A stretch of DNA of 64,000 nucleotides from Podocnemis expansa (taxonomy: Eukaryota > Chordata > Testudines > Podocnemididae). The notes beneath the pieces are model-generated. The model saw only the letters and a list, made by a program, of their open reading frames with translations, searched no databases and was not told the DNA's origin. The stretch is from assembly GCA_007922195.1 (NCBI GenBank), contig ML681964.1, forward strand, positions 124,001-188,000, written 5' to 3'. This document shows positions 47,327 to 58,625 of this stretch, one piece after another. The position numbers and the translations under genes were made by a program. The number at the start of each line of letters is the position of its first letter. The first letter of the stretch is position 1.

Positions 47327-47602
47327 ATTCAATCCTGCTTTCACAGAATTAAATTTGCAAATTAATTCGAGTTCAGCTGTTTTTCTTTGAAGTCTTGATG
47401 TCCCAGTCATATCTCTGATGACGGTCATTAACAAATCATTTATCAAGTGATTAGAAAGATGGAAGTGCTCAGCAATTGTTTTTTTTGTTTTGTGATTTCT
47501 GATATCAGCTCTATGTTCATTTATTCTTTTGCACAGGGATCGTCCTGTTTGTCCAATGTATAAGTTGTTGGGGCATTTCTGGCACATGATGGCATAGATC
47601 AC
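47291..47602 (-). pseudogene. PLE GIY-YIG endonuclease domain
   Basis: 103 codons starting VIYAIMCQKCPNNLYIGQTG-like (as VIYAI...YIGQT, the PLE form of GIY-YIG), then RSLCKRINEHRADIRN with the conserved Arg and the EH pair, and further on a Glu in TAELELICKF. The domain itself is uninterrupted, but a frame change between 47603 and 47967 separates it from the RT. Confidence 0.85.
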
Positions 47603-47967
47603 ATTAGTAGATGAGCAGGTAAATGAGTCTTTGATGGAGTTATAGGCTTGATTAGGACCTATAATGGTATCTATTGTGCAGCTATGTGGGCAGACTTGGC
47701 AGCGTGGTTTGTTGCAGGGGGTGTGCCTGCTTTAATGTTTCTGTTGTTAGATCTGTAGTTGCTGGTGAGTGTCTGTTTAAGATTGAGTGTCTGTCTGTAG
47801 GCAAGGAGAGGTCTGTCTCCCAACACTTGAGAGAATGAGGGATCATCTTTTAGACTAGGCTGTAGGTCCTTAATGATCTGTTGCAGAGGTCTGACTTGAG
47901 GGTTGCATGTGGTGACTAGTGATGTTCTGTTGTTTTCTTTCTTGGGCCTCTCCTGTAGTAGATGACT

Positions 47968-49173
47968 TCAGGGAACCCGTCTAGCTCTGTCAATTTGTTT
48001 TCTTACTTCCCTAGGTGGGTACTGTAGTTTCAAGAATGCTTGATTGAGATCCTCAAGATGGCTGTCTCTGTCTGAGGGATCAGAGCAGAGGCAGTTATAT
48101 CTTAGGGCTTGGCTGTAGACAATGGATCGTGTGGTGTGTTTAGGATGGAAGCTTGAGGGATGTAGGTAACTATATCGATCAGTAGGTTTTCGGTACAGGG
48201 TGGTGTTGATGTGTCTATCCCTGATTTGTACTATAGTGTCAAGAAAGTAGATCTCCTGTGTGGAGTATTCCAGGCTCAATTTGACTGTGGAGTGGAAATT
48301 GTTGAAATCTCTGTGGAAATCCTCAAGAGCATCCCTGCCATGGGTCCAGATGATGAAGATGTCATCACTGTAGCATAGGTAAAGGAAAGGTATTTTGGGA
48401 TGAGACTTGAGGAAATGTTGTTCTAAATCGATCATAAGGATGTTGGCATATTGTGGGGCCATGTGGGTGCCCATGGCAGTGCCACTGAGTTGGAGGTATA
48501 AATTATCCTCAGATCTGAAGTGGTTGTGGGTGAGCACAAAGTCACAAAATTCAGTCACAAGCTGTGCTGTGGCATCATCTGAGATGGTTCTTCTAATAGC
48601 TTGTAATCCATCCTTGTGTGGGATGTTGGTGTAAAGAGCCTCTACATCCATAATGGCCAGAATGGTGTTTTCTGGAAGCTCACCAATGGACTGTATTTTC
48701 CTCAGGAAGTCCGTGGTATCTCAAAGATAGCTAGGGATGTTGATAACATAAGGTCTGAGGAGGGAGTCCACATAGCCAGATAGGCCAGCAGTAAGCATGC
48801 CAATGCCTGAGATGATGGGGCATCCAGGATTTCCTTTTTCATGGATTTTAGGTAGTAGATAGAACATCCCTGGCCGGGGTTCTGGTGGTGTTTCTGTCTT
48901 TATATGCTCCTATGCTATCTTAGGGAGTTTCTTGAATAGGCGTCGTAATTCTTTTTGGTATTCCTCAGTGGGGTCAGAGGAAAGTGATTCGTAGAATGTT
49001 GTGTTGGAGAGTTGTTTATAAGCCTCCTGATCATAATCCAATTTATTCATGATGACAACTGCACCTCCTTTGTCAGCCTCCTTAATGAGAATGTCAGAGT
49101 TGTTTCTGAGGCTGTGGATGGCATTGCGTTCTGCAGGGCTGAGGTTATGACGTAAAGGATGTTGTTTGTCCAC
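47968..49173 (-). pseudogene. PLE reverse transcriptase, one frame with two stops
   Basis: One frame of about 402 codons reads the RT of a Penelope-like element. Visible blocks: NNSDILIKEADKGGAVVIMN (N-terminal RT motif), MDVEALYTNIPHKDGLQAI (first catalytic Asp), AMGTHMAPQYANILM, the catalytic box YSDDIFIIW (both Asp present), and STQEIYFLDTIVQI then TTLYRKPTDRYSYLH (thumb side). It is interrupted only by TAG at 48912-48910 and TGA at 48723-48721. Coding-like sequence continues upstream to the terminal repeat at 49252 (about 49174-49240, KLDFYIDCFSHRAKAEIVD), so the normal N-terminus is missing. Confidence 0.85.
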
Positions 49174-49251
49174 GATTTCAGCCTTGGCACGGTGGCTGAA
49201 ACAATCAATGTAGAAGTCTAGTTTCTTGTTTCAACCCTCTAGAGGAGCCCA

Positions 49252-49500
49252 CGAGACCATGGGTTCTTTTCCCATTACAAAAGGTAATTTGACTTCAGGC
49301 TTCCCAGGGTTTGAACCTAACAACTGCTCTGATTTGCTGTTACTGTATGACCTGATCCTATGTTTTACACTTCCTAGCATTTATTTTCATTCCATTCTGT
49401 AAGTTCACCCGTCTTCGAAGCATCTGACAAATTGGGATTTTCTCCCATGAAAGCTCATGTGAAAAATAAATCTGTTAGTCTTTAAGTGCCACACAACTCC
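49252..49500 (+). repeat. PLE terminal repeat, right inverted copy
   Basis: Inverse of 47078-47326. Core variant CTGACAA (49424-49430), weaker hairpin, then ATGAAAGCTCATG. Confidence 0.8.
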
Positions 49501-49529
49501 ATTTTATTACCTTCGAAAAACTAAAAAAC

Positions 49530-50010
49530 GCAGCAGTGAAGCAGCACCTGGAACAGGCAACAAGGCTGTTAACAGGGGAGTCTGAGAGGGAGTTAGGGAC
49601 TCTAGAGGAGTTCTGTGGAGTTGAGAATGCTGTGAGTGTTTGCTTTTCTGTTTTGTGTTTGTTTTCCTTTTTTTCTTTTCCTTTCTTTTCTTCTTTTCTT
49701 TTCTTGTTTTTTTTTTCTCAGTTTGCAGGGGTTGAGTGGCAGTTGGGATCAGGTGACCCCAATTAGGGGTGCAGCCTTCCTACTGGGGGAGCTATAAAGG
49801 CAGCCACTCAAGCAAGCTGCAGCACAAGCTGCAGCAGCACCAAGAGCAGGCAACAGGGCTGTTAACAGGGGAGTTTGAGAGGGAGTTAGGGATTGTAGAG
49901 GAGTTCTGTGGAGTTGAGAGTGCTGTGTGTGTTTGCTTTTCTGTTTTGTGTTTGTTTTATGGTTTGGCTTTTTTTTTTTCTTTTTTCCTGATTCTATGCT
50001 GGTTTTCACT
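49530..50010. repeat. Direct tandem duplication of about 280 bp with a TATA-like motif
   Basis: 49553-49680 (CAGGCAACAAGGCTGTTAAC ... GTTCTGTGGAGTTGAGAATG) is repeated at 49843-49965 with few differences. Between the two is GGGGAGCTATAAAGGCAGCC (49788-49807), a TATA-box-like stretch, and each unit ends in a T/C-rich tract. Starts 30 bp beyond the PLE duplication. Possibly promoter monomers of a CR1 5'UTR (inference). The ORFs in it are not genes. Confidence 0.6.
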
Positions 50011-50089
50011 GCGTATTTGGTCACTTCTCCTCCAATACCTTTCTTCTATCTCCAAAGTAAACACTGGATCCTCCTCCTGTGAACTAACA

Positions 50090-50285
50090 CACAAAAAAAA
50101 CCAAGGAGTCCTGTGGCATTTAAAGACTAACAGGTTTATTTTTCGCATGAGCTTTCGAAGCATCTGACAAAGTGGGATTTTCTGCCACGAAAGCTCATGC
50201 AAAAAATAAACCTGTTAGTCTTTAAGTACCACAGAATTCCTTGGTTTTTTTGCTGGACTAGACTAACACAGCTGCCCCTTTGGAA
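50090..50285. mobile_element. PLE terminal repeat copy with two inverted short arms
   Basis: CCAAGGAGTCCTGTGGCATT, then arm to GCATGAGCTTTCGAAGCATC, then CTGACAAAGTGGGATTTTCT with GAAAGCTCATG, then GTACCACAGAATTCCTTGG and ACTAGACTAACACAGCTGCC. Flanks GAACTAACA and GAACCTAACA are similar but not identical. Confidence 0.65.
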
Positions 50286-50664
50286 CCTAACATGTAATGC
50301 CACCCTATCTTCCTTCAGACGTGTCATCAATTCTCACTTCTACCTGGCTATAGGGAACTTTCAACTAATACTGCCTGGGCAGATGGCCAATAGATTACTG
50401 ATATTTTACTTACACTTCATATTAATATTTTAATTGCATGACCAGACATGCTCTAAAAGGGCATGGAATTAATGAATGTCACCTAGCATTCCAATTACTT
50501 TTATCGGAAGTCCCTGAGTTCTACCTCTGCTTCTCCCACATGCACTATAGCTGTATTGTCTGTGGTTACATAGCACGTGTCATCACATTCTATGAGCAAA
50601 GGCCACAGAGCATGCTGATGTCAGGTAGTAGCCAAAGGGATAATTTTGAACCTACATAATTACT

Positions 50665-50742
50665 GAACAATTCTCTCACGTTCAGATTAGATTATCTGGT
50701 GGTCCTTTTTGGCCTTAAACCCTATGACACTGAAATTTTAGT
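50665..50742 (+). mobile_element. CR1 LINE tail fragment, old
   Basis: CAGATTAGATTATCTGGTGG and TTTTTGGCCTTAAACCCTAT match the sense 3' tail of CR1 elements. Confidence 0.5.
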
Positions 50743-53700
50743 TGACATTCTATCCAATTATTTTGGGATGCCAGGATTTATTTAATGCATAAAACATTCA
50801 AGCTTTTCCCTTTAGCTGTTGCCTGCACAAAGTCCAAATATGCTTAGCACAATATAAGCTAATTGCAGTACATGTATTTTTTAAAATTTCTACCTGTATT
50901 TCCATCCAACCTATAAGCAAAATAAAATTAGTGGGCAATACAAACATTTATTTGTTTTACCCTGGCAACAGTGGGAAAAAAATAGCTGAATGATAAGATT
51001 CAGATTCTCCTTCTGCATTTTTGCTGATGCATTTATTTAAATAAGTGCCCGATTATACCTACAGCAACTTTAATTAAAGCAATTTCTGCCTCTAATGTAA
51101 AAGCATCAGAAAGATACAGAGAACAACAATTGTAACCAATTCATGACTCATCAAATTCAAATCTGATTCACTCACACTGGAGTGATTTTCTTACACACTC
51201 AGCATTATTGACTCTAGTTTCTCTGGGGATGAAAAACAAATACCCAGATGATCTGATGGTGACTGGGGAGCAGGAGGGACAGGGCAGGGAAAAGGCATTC
51301 AAGCTAGAACTCTCACTGAAACACTGTGGGCACTAGGAACTGGCTGTTGTGGCAGCTTACTTGGGGTCCTATGTGGCACACACATATTCACCTGCTAACG
51401 GACCAGAGGCATGTTGTTGAACAAAGAACTGAGAAAGTGCAGGATCCAGGCAATGGAAAAATTAATTAAGGCATCTCTTGATTAGAAGCAATCTACATAA
51501 AACTGTGGAAGCTGGATGGGAAGGTGGGGTAATGAATGAAGGAAAATGAGCTTTCTGACTCACCCAGACTTTCCTTAAATTTTTCCCCATCCACCCACTT
51601 CCTGCAAGGTGGAGACCAAGCTCCAATAAGAGGCAGAAGATGAAAAAAAAAAAAAAATCTAGAGAAAAAGACCACTCAGAGCTGCTGAGGAGATCTCTGC
51701 CTCTGAGAATGAAAGCAGGTGACAGGGGTGTAATATCAGTAAAGTTCTATATTAGTTCCTGTGAAAAAAAAACTCAGGCAGGAACATTGTACAGGGGATG
51801 AATACGGAGGAAGTTCCTCTCAACATCTGAGACATGGAAAATATGGAAAAACACAGCTATTTCAAGTCTGACAGAAAAGCAGATTCCTGTCATTGACAAA
51901 TTGACATCAGGCTTGATGCCTTAAGAATCATAAGCTTTTAAAATGTTATGTCTGCTCAAACACCTTGATGACTCTCAGTTTCAGTTCTGTGCTACTGATA
52001 CTTGATTACAGCCCCCAAACCACAAGTGACCTTAGCTTTGTTGTTTGGAGCATTGTTATAGCCATGTGGGTTCTAGGATAGGAGACAGTCAAGATAGGTG
52101 AGATAACATTGTTTACTGAACCAACTTGAAAGCTGACCCAAGAAAAAATGTCATCTCATCTACCTTGTCTCTGTTTTGTTTGCAGTCTCACCAGAGAAGC
52201 TAATGGCAAATGTGAAGGTCTAAATCCCCTCTCTACCACTGACATCCTGATAGCTGGGAGGGTGAGAAAGTTTGCAGCACTTCATCTTGTAACTGTGGTA
52301 TGGATAAAGAAACTACTTAGGTCCTGGAGACTGCAGATTTGGCACATTTCTCAAGTACTACATTCCCATAAAAATTTTAAAGGAAAATATATAAATACAC
52401 CAAGTTTATCAGTCCACAGAATCATCACTGGAGGTGCATTACTTTGCTACGAAATCTGTTCTTTTCCTTCTCTACTCAGCAAAGACCCAAGAACGTGGAG
52501 ACTAATTAAAAAAGAAAAAAAAACTTTAAAATTTGTATTTAATTAACTTACAAATGGAAATGCTGACAGTATAAAAAGTGTAACTTTTTACCTGGAGTGT
52601 TAAATAATGCTGTACTTTTCATTTGCCTTTAGCTACCAATCAGTTTTTAATTCAAACCAACTGAAAAGGATAGGGAGGAGAACTGATTGACATGCAAAAT
52701 TGTTTTTGTACTAAAAAGCTCTCTCTCTTTCAAGGACACTAACTCATTCACTAAGAATTTTGTAAGCTTGAATTAACCAGTTTCTCCCTCAAACAACATA
52801 TGTGAAAGTGTGGAAATCTGCACAGTTCCAGATCTATTTGCAATCATTATCAGATAGATATAAAAATCTTGATGCTTTTAGGCAGAGATGCCAATTGTAT
52901 TTGATTAATTACAGCTTATTCTGAAATAAGGGATTTTTAAATTGTGTGATTTAGCACTATGAACAATATAGTATGTTGGCAAAAGGGAGGTTGTATTTGC
53001 TTATGTTTGTAACTAAGAAAGATACAATTACATTAAAAGTCAGATTAAAGAAAAAATTGAGCTCCAGGGCATTTTATTACAGCAGTGTCCAGACTTTATC
53101 CAGTGAAAGGCCTCATTCAAAACCCACCCTTAATTTGCATGATATGATTGGATTGCAGCCATTTTTATCTTGAATATCAAAGTGCAGATCTCAGAAACAA
53201 GAGCTCTCAATAGGCAAACTCCTTGTCTTGATAGAAGCAGCATAAGCTGATCAAGTTGGAACATAATGGGATCTGCAGTCTCATTAGACAATCGCTGTAC
53301 AGCTCTATGTGCTCTTTAACTAACTCAGTATTACAAATACAGGACATCTGTAACAGTTGTATAATGGTTTCTATTTTTGTCAATGTTCACATCAAATGTT
53401 TTTCATATGAAGAAAATGCTCTGACAAACCATTCTCAACTTTTTTTTTTTGTGGTCTTACTGTTCCTTCTACTTACATGTAATGACACTGCCCTTACACA
53501 TTTGTTGCACTCTGTGTCATAACTGTTATACTTTGTAATAACATTACACTTTCCAATTTTATTTTCTTTTTAGCTCTCGCATTACTTATACTATAGTCAG
53601 ATCTCCTACAGTTACTGCTACTGCATCTTTTAACATATAAGAGAGAAAAGGGGGCCCTATGTTACAAGGCACCAGCTAACTTGATGAAATACAAGAGAAA

Positions 53701-54418
53701 ATCAACTAAACTATCTAGAAAGAAAAAAAACACTAATCCTTTGGTCACCAAGTAAATACTTTTAAATACAAAAAACTCACATAAACATGCAGATAAGGAA
53801 ATAAATAGTAAAGTAAGCACAGAGTATACTCCTCTAACCAGCCACTTCTTTTGTTTTTTTCTACTAATCAAATGTAAGTACTTCATTTGAGTCAACTGTT
53901 TTAATTTGTATATAGGATTATATATTAAAATATTTCTTGATTTGTTTCTTATTTACAACATGAAAACAACAGGAGGAAAGAAAATATTCATATGACTCCG
54001 AGGGTGCACAGTAACAACAGTGGTAGTTTCCTGAGCTTGTGATTTACGTAGATTACTGAGAATTATCAGCTAAGTTTAACTGCCAGCAAAAGCAGGGTAC
54101 TCCATGTCTGTGCCTGGAAAGAACTTGACAGATTCCTATTGCTCTATATGTTTTATTTCTTTTGAACTATAAAGAGCCTAAGAACAAATCGGAATGGAAC
54201 AGTAGCTATCCCCCAGTGCTGTGAGAAAAGCATGTAGAAATCATGGATCTACCATGACTAAGCACCGTTAGAAAACTATATTACAGGTATGCAACTTCAT
54301 TTTTCTCCAAATATGGGGTTGCAATGTTTTGGGACAAAAATAAGAGTATTCAGCAATTACAGGATATCCTCAAGCTCCTTGCAGGTGACAAAAATAACTA
54401 TTATCCAGCAAGGGGGAC
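50743..54418. other. Putative ANO10 intron, almost featureless
   Basis: 3.7 kb without a recognised exon. It contains one copy of the unclassified repeat (52085-52150) and homopolymer tracts at 51641-51657 and 53442-53451. The ORF at 52148-52546 shows no recognisable domain. Confidence 0.45.
52085..52150. repeat. Unclassified dispersed repeat, copy 3 (inverted)
   Basis: ATAGGTGAGATAACATTGTT then GAACCAACTTGAAAGCT is the reverse complement of the motif at 46490-46565. Confidence 0.45.
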
Positions 54419-55160
54419 CATAGAATCATAGAAGATTAGTGCTGGAAGGGACCTCAGAAAGTCATCTAGTCCAACCCCCCTGCTCAAAGCAGGACCAACC
54501 TCGAGTAAATCATCCCAGCCTGCGCTTTGCCAAGCTGCACCTTAAAAACCTCTAAGGATGGAGATTTCACTACCTCCTAGGTATCCCATTCCTCTCTTCA
54601 CCACCCTCCTAATGAAATTATTTTTCCTAATATCCAACGTAGACCTCCCTGACAAAAACTTAGGAACATTTCTCCTTGTTCTGTCATTTGCCACTACTGA
54701 GAATATCATTTGCCAACACAGAGAACACCCTAATTCCATCTTCATTGGAATGCCCCTTGAACTAGTCGAAGGCTGCCATCAAGTCCCTCATCATTATTCT
54801 CTTCTGCAAACTAAAGAAGCCTAGTTCTCTCAGTTTCTCTTCATAAGTCATGTGCTCCAGCTTCCTAATAATTTCTGTTGCCTTCCTCTGAACTCTGCAA
54901 TTTGCCCACATCCTTTGCATAGCAGGGGCCCAAAACGGGACACAATATTTCAAATATGGCTTCACCAGAGCCAAAGGGGGGGGAAATAATAATTTCCTTC
55001 TATCAGCTGACAATGCTCCTAAAAATGCAGCAACATGTCATTAGTCTTCTTGGCAATGAGGGCACATTGTTGAAACACATCCAACCTCTTGTCCACTGTA
55101 ACCCCCAGGTCCTTTTCTGCAGAACTGCTGCCAACCCAACTAATCCCCTGTCTGTAGCAG
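54419..55160 (-). mobile_element. CR1 LINE, 5'-truncated
   Basis: Starts with CATAGAATCATAGAAG (octamer tail) and GGAAGGGACCTCAGAAAGTC. The ORF2 C-terminus is readable in two frames: 54762-55013 (PYLKYCVPFWAPAMQRMWAN, RKATEIIRKLEHMTYEEKL) and 54542-54745. Confidence 0.8.
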
Positions 55161-55184
55161 TGCAGATAAAATAAGATATTTCAA

Positions 55185-55280
55185 TACAAACAAGGAGTTC
55201 TGTGGCACTTTTAAAGACTAACAAATTTATTTATCACATGAGCTTTCCTGGGTAAAATCCCACTTCATCAGATGCATGAA
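55185..55280. mobile_element. PLE terminal fragment
   Basis: ACAAACAAGGAGTTCTGTGG, AAGACTAACAAATTTATTTA and TCCCACTTCATCAGATGCAT, so the - strand has CTGATGA (55271-55265). Truncated after the arm. Confidence 0.65.
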
Positions 55281-55654
55281 GTGGAAACCACAGTATGGAA
55301 GAGAATACATGAACACAGAGAATGGTAAGTTGTGAGGTCAGTTCAGATTTTTTCAGCAAACCAAGCTGAACATTTCCAGAAATATCAATATTTCAAGAAT
55401 ATTTCAAAACAGAAACACTGGATTTATAAATAGGGGAAGGAAGCGGTTTGGAAGCAGATTCTGTGATGACAAGAAGCTAAACCTAAAATCACAACCTAAT
55501 ACTGAATTCAGGCAATAATGTCTTTCATAGGTATGTGACTTCCCTGTGCATCTTGTGGAGAGGAACGTATCTGAGGCTGGATATTGGATCAGTCATTTCA
55601 GTCTGAATGTGCCTTACACTAACCTGAAATCAGACTCATTTAGTAATAGTTTTC

Positions 55655-56105
55655 TTAGAGTACATTTACACTGCAGATGTGATTGCAGCTTTTAGGCACA
55701 CTTGCACTAGCTAGACTGAAGTTATCTCACGTATGCCTACATGAGCTGCCCTTGCATCTCTGATTACAATGCAGACCACCTTCAGATACAATATTATCTA
55801 TTGATTAAGGATCCAACCAACAAGGAAGTTGATGTACCAAGGATACTTCAACACAGCACATGGCAGCAAGTCTCTCAGGCTGGGTCGACAGACTCAGGCT
55901 TGTGGCGCTTGTGCTACTGTGCTAAAAATAGCTGTATAAACTTTGTGGCTTGGGCTGGAGCTTGGGCTCTGCAGCTTAAGGAGCATAGCAGGCACCAGAG
56001 TTCAAGCACCAGTTTCAAAGGGTTATTGATAAGCTACTTTTAGCAGGTTATCAGTAGCCCAATGAGCCCTACTGCGTTGACCCAGGGTGTGTAGACAAAC
56101 CCGGA
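55655..56105. mobile_element. Candidate MITE with TACACTGC-type ends
   Basis: AGAGTACATTTACACTGC at the left and GGGTGTGTAGACAAACCCG at the right are imperfect inverted ends, and the interior has GGCTTGGGCTGGAGCTTGGG-like blocks found in DNA repeats of this type. No duplication seen. Confidence 0.35.
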
Positions 56106-56152
56106 GATGGTTATTTATTCTGCTCCAGATAATAGTTTATGGCAGTGGCTTT

Positions 56153-57502
56153 CAACCAGGGTGCTGGGGCACACTAGTGTGCCATGAGAACTGTCCAAAT
56201 GTGCTGTAAAATTCTGTACAAAGGTAATGAAAATCAATGTAAAACAAACTTTGTCTCATCTTAAACAACATTCTACCTTACCAAAACTACAGCTCATAAA
56301 ACTCATGAAAACTAATCATCAAATTAAAAGCAACATATCAGTCTTTTGATTCTAAAATGTGAACATTTTAAATGCACATGGGTTAAAGTAAGCTGGAACG
56401 GCATTCCGGGGCCCACTATTTTTAGGGGCCCAGCATTCCGGGGCACTTAAAAATAGAAAATGGAGCTGGAACGCTGCATTCCGGCGCCCACCATCTAAAA
56501 ATAGTGGGCCCTGGAATGCAGTGTTCCAGCTCCATTTTCTATTTTTAGGTGCCCCTGAATGCTGGGCCTCCTTAAAATAGCAGGCCCCGGAATGCCGTTC
56601 TGGCACATTCTGGCAGGGAAGGGAGCTGCCTCAGCCTGGGATATTTTAAATCTCCCACCCTGAGCCTGCTGTCACTGAGCATGCTCAGTGAGAGCAGGCT
56701 CTGGGCTGGAGCCTCAGCCTGCGGCAGCGCAGTTCCCTACCAGCCAGCAGACTCTGTCTTCTGGCCAGGTAATGGATGTGGTAGCCAGCTGTCATGGTGG
56801 CCAGGTAAGGGGGTCTGGAGGAGGGGGGTTCGGGGACAGGTGAGATGGCCACAAGGGGAAAGGGCATGGATGAGAGGGCCAGCCCAGAGAAGTGGGGGAA
56901 GATGGTGGGGCACAGCAGGGAGTTGGGGGACTAGCATTGAGACAGGAGGTTCGGGGACCATCTTTGAGACAGGGGGTTCAGGGGACCAGCAGTGAGACAC
57001 GGGCTGGGGGCAGTAGCTCGAGTGGGGAGGCAGTAGATGTGATCAGAGGTAGGCATGTGGGGGACAGTACCTGGGATGAGGGGTAGGAATGTGGGCAGCA
57101 CCAGCTGGTGTGGGGGGCAGGTGTTTGGGGGGCAGTAGCTGGAGTGGGGGCAGTAGCCAGTGTGAGTAAAAGGGGCTTGGACCTGCATGAAGGGGGCCCA
57201 GAAATTTAGGAGGGTTCTGGTGCCTGCCAAATTATAGTTTAATCCCTGTAAACACAGGAGGCCGAATGGCAAAACTGAGATATATTTTTTCCTGGTGGAT
57301 TTGAAACATTAATGCATTTGATTATTCTTTAGCTTGTTGTATGCGCTATGTTGCAAATTTCTCTAGTAAGACTTTTACCATAGTAAATGCAAGTAAATGT
57401 GATGTTTATGAGCAATTAGTTCAGCTGAAAAAAGTGGGTGTGCCTTAGAACTGTTTGTGTCATTGAAGTGTACCATGTTTCTGAAAAGGCTGGGAACCAC
57501 TG
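56153..57502. mobile_element. hAT element with GC-rich interior
   Basis: Left end CAGTGGCTTTCAACCAGGG and right end GGCTGGGAACCACTG are inverted. Flanks GTTTATGG and TTTTAAGG agree at six of eight bases. About 1.35 kb long with no transposase ORF. The interior (56390-57190) holds a palindrome and G-rich near-tandem units such as GGGGGCAGTAGC. The ORFs in it are repeat frames. Confidence 0.6.
56393..56603. repeat. 100-bp-arm imperfect palindrome
   Basis: Arms 56393-56491 and 56504-56603 are reverse complements at close to nine of ten positions by eye, around a 12-base spacer. Each arm also contains two copies of a GCATTCCGGGGCCCA-like unit separated by TATTTTTAGG, so the structure is nested. 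Confidence 0.8.
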
Positions 57503-57675
57503 TTTTAAGGTAGTGCACAGACTTGGGTAATGGATGTGTCTTTGGTACCACAGGGGTCATTGGCCCCAATTGCACCAAGACTGTTGTCATGAGAAAAACC
57601 AGTGTTAGTATGAGAGTCAGTACTGAAGGCAAAAGCACTGATACCTGGAGTATAGGCATAAACACCATGGACTTA

Positions 57676-58621
57676 TCATAGAATCATAGGGTTGGAAGGG
57701 ACCCCACAAGGTCATCTAGTCCAACCCCCTGCCAAAAAAAGCAGGACCACTCCCATTAGATCATCCCAGTCAGTGTTTTGTCCAGCTGGGACTTGAACAC
57801 CTCCAGAGATGGAGATTCCACCACCTCCCTAGGCAACTTATTCCAATGCTTCACCACTCGCCTAGTAAGGAAGTTTTTCCTAATATCCAGCCTGGACCGC
57901 CCCAGCTGTAACTTGAAGCCATTGCTTCTCGTTCTGCCCTCTGTTACTACCGAGAACAGTCGAGCTCCCTCCTCCTTGGAGCAACCCTTCAAGTAGTTGA
58001 AGGTTGCTATCAAATCCCCCCTCAGTCTTCTCTTCTGCAGGCTAAATAAGCCTAGTTCCTTCAGTCTTTCTTCATAGGGCTTGTGCTCCAGCCCTTTGAT
58101 CATTTTGGTTGCCCTCCTCTGGACTCTCTCTAATTTGTCCATGTCCTTTTTGTAGTGGGGAGCCCAAAACTGGACACAGTATTCCAGATGTGGCCTCACT
58201 AGTGCAGAATAGAGGGGAATGATCACATCCCTCGATCTGCTGGTAACACTTCTTCTGATGCAGCCCAGTATGCCATTGGCCTTTTTGGCAGCAAGAGCAC
58301 ACTGCTGACTCATATCCAGCTTCCCATCCACCATGACTCCCAGGTCCTTTTCTCCAGTGCTGCTATTTAGCTGATCACTCCCCAGCCTGTAGCAGTACAT
58401 GGGGTTTTTTCGTCCCAAGTGCAGGATTTTACACTTATCCTTGTTGAACCTCATGAGATTCCTCTTGGCCCACTGCTCCAATTTGTCTAGGTCTCCCTGA
58501 ATCCTGTCTCTGCCCTCTAGGGTGTCTACCGTTCCCCCCAGTTTGGTATCATCTGCAAACTTACTAAGTGTGCAATCTATCCCATCATCCAGATCATTAA
58601 TGAAAACATTGAACAGAACTG
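57676..58621 (-). mobile_element. Young CR1 LINE 3' end, 5'-truncated
   Basis: The tail begins CATAGAATCATAGGGTTGG; the body runs 946 bp and stops abruptly after AACATTGAACAGAACTGGCC. Both ends adjoin CTTAT, a possible 5-bp duplication. Confidence 0.85.
57756..58481 (-). pseudogene. CR1 ORF2 C-terminal fragment, intact 241 codons
   Basis: C-terminal part of CR1 pol after the RT palm: [59 protein letters not shown] and [20 protein letters not shown], ending KTLTGMI and stop. No frameshift over 726 bp. The copy lacks the RT catalytic core and the endonuclease, so it is inactive. Confidence 0.85.
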
Positions 58622-58625
58622 GCCC

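Larger units (their letters stand above)
47026..49500 (-). mobile_element. Penelope-like retroelement with inverted terminal repeats
   Basis: A 2.5-kb PLE coding RT and GIY-YIG endonuclease on the - strand. Terminal repeats 47078-47326 and 49252-49500 are in inverted orientation and differ at about six of 249 positions by eye. The 47026 side has a 52-bp extension beginning TTCCAAAGAGATAGACG. An 8-bp direct repeat ATTTTATT flanks it (47018-47025 and 49501-49508). The RT is 5'-truncated against the right repeat and has two in-frame stops, so it is defective though young. Confidence 0.85.

Noticed and set aside
52148..52546. 132-codon ORF preceded by TTGTTTGCAG
   Set aside because: No recognisable domain or codon bias, and it is on the strand opposite to ANO10; the acceptor-like motif is probably fortuitous.
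56681..57272. Several ORFs of 60-113 codons in the GC-rich stretch
   Set aside because: They overlap in many frames on both strands, are low in complexity, and lie in a hAT element with G-rich near-tandem units.
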